A stretch of DNA of 7,652 bases from Betaproteobacteria bacterium (GTDB lineage: Bacteria; Pseudomonadota; Gammaproteobacteria; Burkholderiales; Casimicrobiaceae). The stretch is taken from the NCBI GenBank assembly GCA_005888955.1, contig VBCS01000155.1, forward strand, positions 367 through 8,018, written 5' to 3'. This document shows positions 6,780 to 7,652 of this stretch, in pieces (the stretch's first letter is position 1; every line of letters starts with the position of its first letter). The position numbers and the translations under genes are program-made. The notes beneath the pieces were generated by a model that worked only from the letters and a program-made list of their open reading frames with translations, did not search any database and was not told where the DNA came from.

Positions 6780-6808
6780 ACTATGAACCTGCGCAGGCGC
6801 GAGCGCAA
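6780..6808 (-). promoter_or_regulatory. Weak candidate promoter for the propeller gene
   Basis: Read on the minus strand, TTGCGC (6803-6808) and CATAGT (6780-6785) are spaced by 17 bases. They match three of six and four of six bases of the -35 and -10 consensus. Initiation near 6773 would place the hairpin at 6745-6771 at the 5' end of the message. This is the most AT-rich spot in the intergenic region, but the boxes are weak. Confidence 0.2.
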
Positions 6809-7652
6809 ATGGCAGAAACAGCTTCGCGAGCCGTCTGCGCTCCACCTCGAATTCCTTCCCGAGTGAAGTCTCGCGCAGCGAATCCTCGCAAGCGGCAGTC
6901 GCGGCGCGCTGCCTTCCCGGGATTCGCGTTTGCGGCAGCGGCAATTCCCGCTTTGGCGCAGGCGCATGGTTTCGGGCAGCGTTACGACCTGCCGATTCCT
7001 CTCTCGCTTTACATCGGGGGCGCGGCGATCACGGTTGCCATCTCCTGCGCGATGCTGATCTTCTTCGTGCGCGCAGCCCCGGCGGGCGGTGTCGCGGCGA
7101 CCCTCGACCTGCGGCGGTCGGCTCTGGGCCGTGCGCTCGTCGCATCGCCGGTTCTTGCGGCGTTGCGAATCGCTGGGGTCGCGCTCTATGTTCTCGTCGT
7201 CATCGCGGGCCTCTTCGGGAACCAGAGCCCTCTCAAGAACATCGCGCCCGTCACGATCTGGGCGCTGTGGTGGGTAGGCATGGCGTACGTATCGGCGCTA
7301 TTCGGCGACGTGTGGAAGCTCGTCAACCCGCTCGATTCGATCTTCATGGCGGTCGAGCGCCTGCATTCGCGCTGGCGTCCAGGAAAGCCTTTCGGCCGGG
7401 GCTGGGCCCTTGCCGAACGGGCGGGTGCGTGGCCCGCGGTCGGGCTCTTTTTCGTCTTTCTCTGGATGGAGATGGCGTGGGAAGAGAGCGACCACCCGGC
7501 GCAGCTTGCCGCCGCGATCCTCGGGTATTCTGCCGTAACGTGGGCAGGAATGTTCGCTTTCGGTCGGCAGCGCTGGCTTGCTGCCGGGGAGGTCTTCAAC
7601 CGTATCTTCGGCGTGTTTGCGCGGTTCGCTCCGACGCGGATTCGCATCGAGA
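6809..7652 (+). CDS. Polytopic membrane protein with signal peptide (partial, runs off window)
   Basis: The reading frame is open to the window end, at least 281 codons with no stop. A basic N-terminal stretch (NPRKRQSRR) leads into an Ala/Phe-rich signal sequence ending ALAQA, then a mature start AHGFGQRYDLPIPL. Hydrophobic segments lie near 6992-7075, 7162-7215, 7244-7305, 7430-7470 and 7503-7565, several with Trp-rich edges (WALWWVGM, FLWMEMAW). The AHGFG-RYDLP motif followed by many helices recalls a family sometimes labelled fenitrothion hydrolase FdlB-like in annotations; I would not trust that name for function. The start is uncertain: ATG 6809 has only a GAG five bases upstream, and GTG 6863 in the same frame lacks a Shine-Dalgarno but overlaps a short upstream ORF. 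Both keep the signal peptide. It is divergent from the propeller gene. Function unknown. Confidence 0.7.
   Translation, partial: MAETASRAVCAPPRIPSRVKSRAANPRKRQSRRAAFPGFAFAAAAIPALAQAHGFGQRYDLPIPLSLYIGGAAITVAISCAMLIFFVRAAPAGGVAATLDLRRSALGRALVASPVLAALRIAGVALYVLVVIAGLFGNQSPLKNIAPVTIWALWWVGMAYVSALFGDVWKLVNPLDSIFMAVERLHSRWRPGKPFGRGWALAERAGAWPAVGLFFVFLWMEMAWEESDHPAQLAAAILGYSAVTWAGMFAFGRQRWLAAGEVFNRIFGVFARFAPTRIRIE

Overview
The window is high-GC proteobacterial DNA, most like a Burkholderiales-type betaproteobacterium. That placement rests on protein style, GC-rich codon use and a TACAAT-type -10 box, and is an inference because no phylogenetic marker gene is present. It holds one recognisable metabolic locus followed by an unrelated-looking divergent pair of envelope genes.

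Positions 1-5516, all on the + strand, form a taurine (2-aminoethanesulfonate) uptake and dissimilation cluster. The order is a class III omega-aminotransferase (probable taurine:pyruvate aminotransferase, tpa), a periplasmic taurine-binding protein (tauA), an ABC ATPase (tauB), a permease (tauC) and a short single-domain phosphate acetyltransferase (pta). The inferred logic is that TauABC imports taurine, Tpa converts taurine plus pyruvate to sulfoacetaldehyde plus alanine, sulfoacetaldehyde acetyltransferase (Xsc) makes acetyl phosphate and sulfite, and Pta makes acetyl-CoA. Xsc is not in this window, nor is a TauR-type regulator or a sulfite exporter. The gap between tauC and pta (4267-4535), where xsc might be expected, instead holds a small ORF with a consensus Shine-Dalgarno sequence and some inverted repeats.

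The transporter operon is split between tauA and tauB by a 150-bp structured insert (2498-2647). Two near-identical 51/52-bp REP-pair (BIME-like) repeats flank a strong intrinsic terminator. The first repeat supplies the tauA stop codon. The end of the second completes a TACAAT -10 box placed to start transcription at about the tauB ATG. This would uncouple tauB-tauC expression from tpa-tauA and is the most distinctive feature here.

Positions 5595-7652 hold a divergent pair. On the minus strand is a secreted YncE-like beta-propeller gene, broken near 5781-5800 by a frameshift and apparently a small deletion. On the plus strand is a polytopic membrane protein with a signal peptide and an AHGFGQRYDLP mature N-terminus, cut by the window end. 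Their shared intergenic region (6727-6808) holds a perfect 9-bp inverted repeat and a weak candidate promoter. No tRNA, rRNA, CRISPR array or transposase gene was found.
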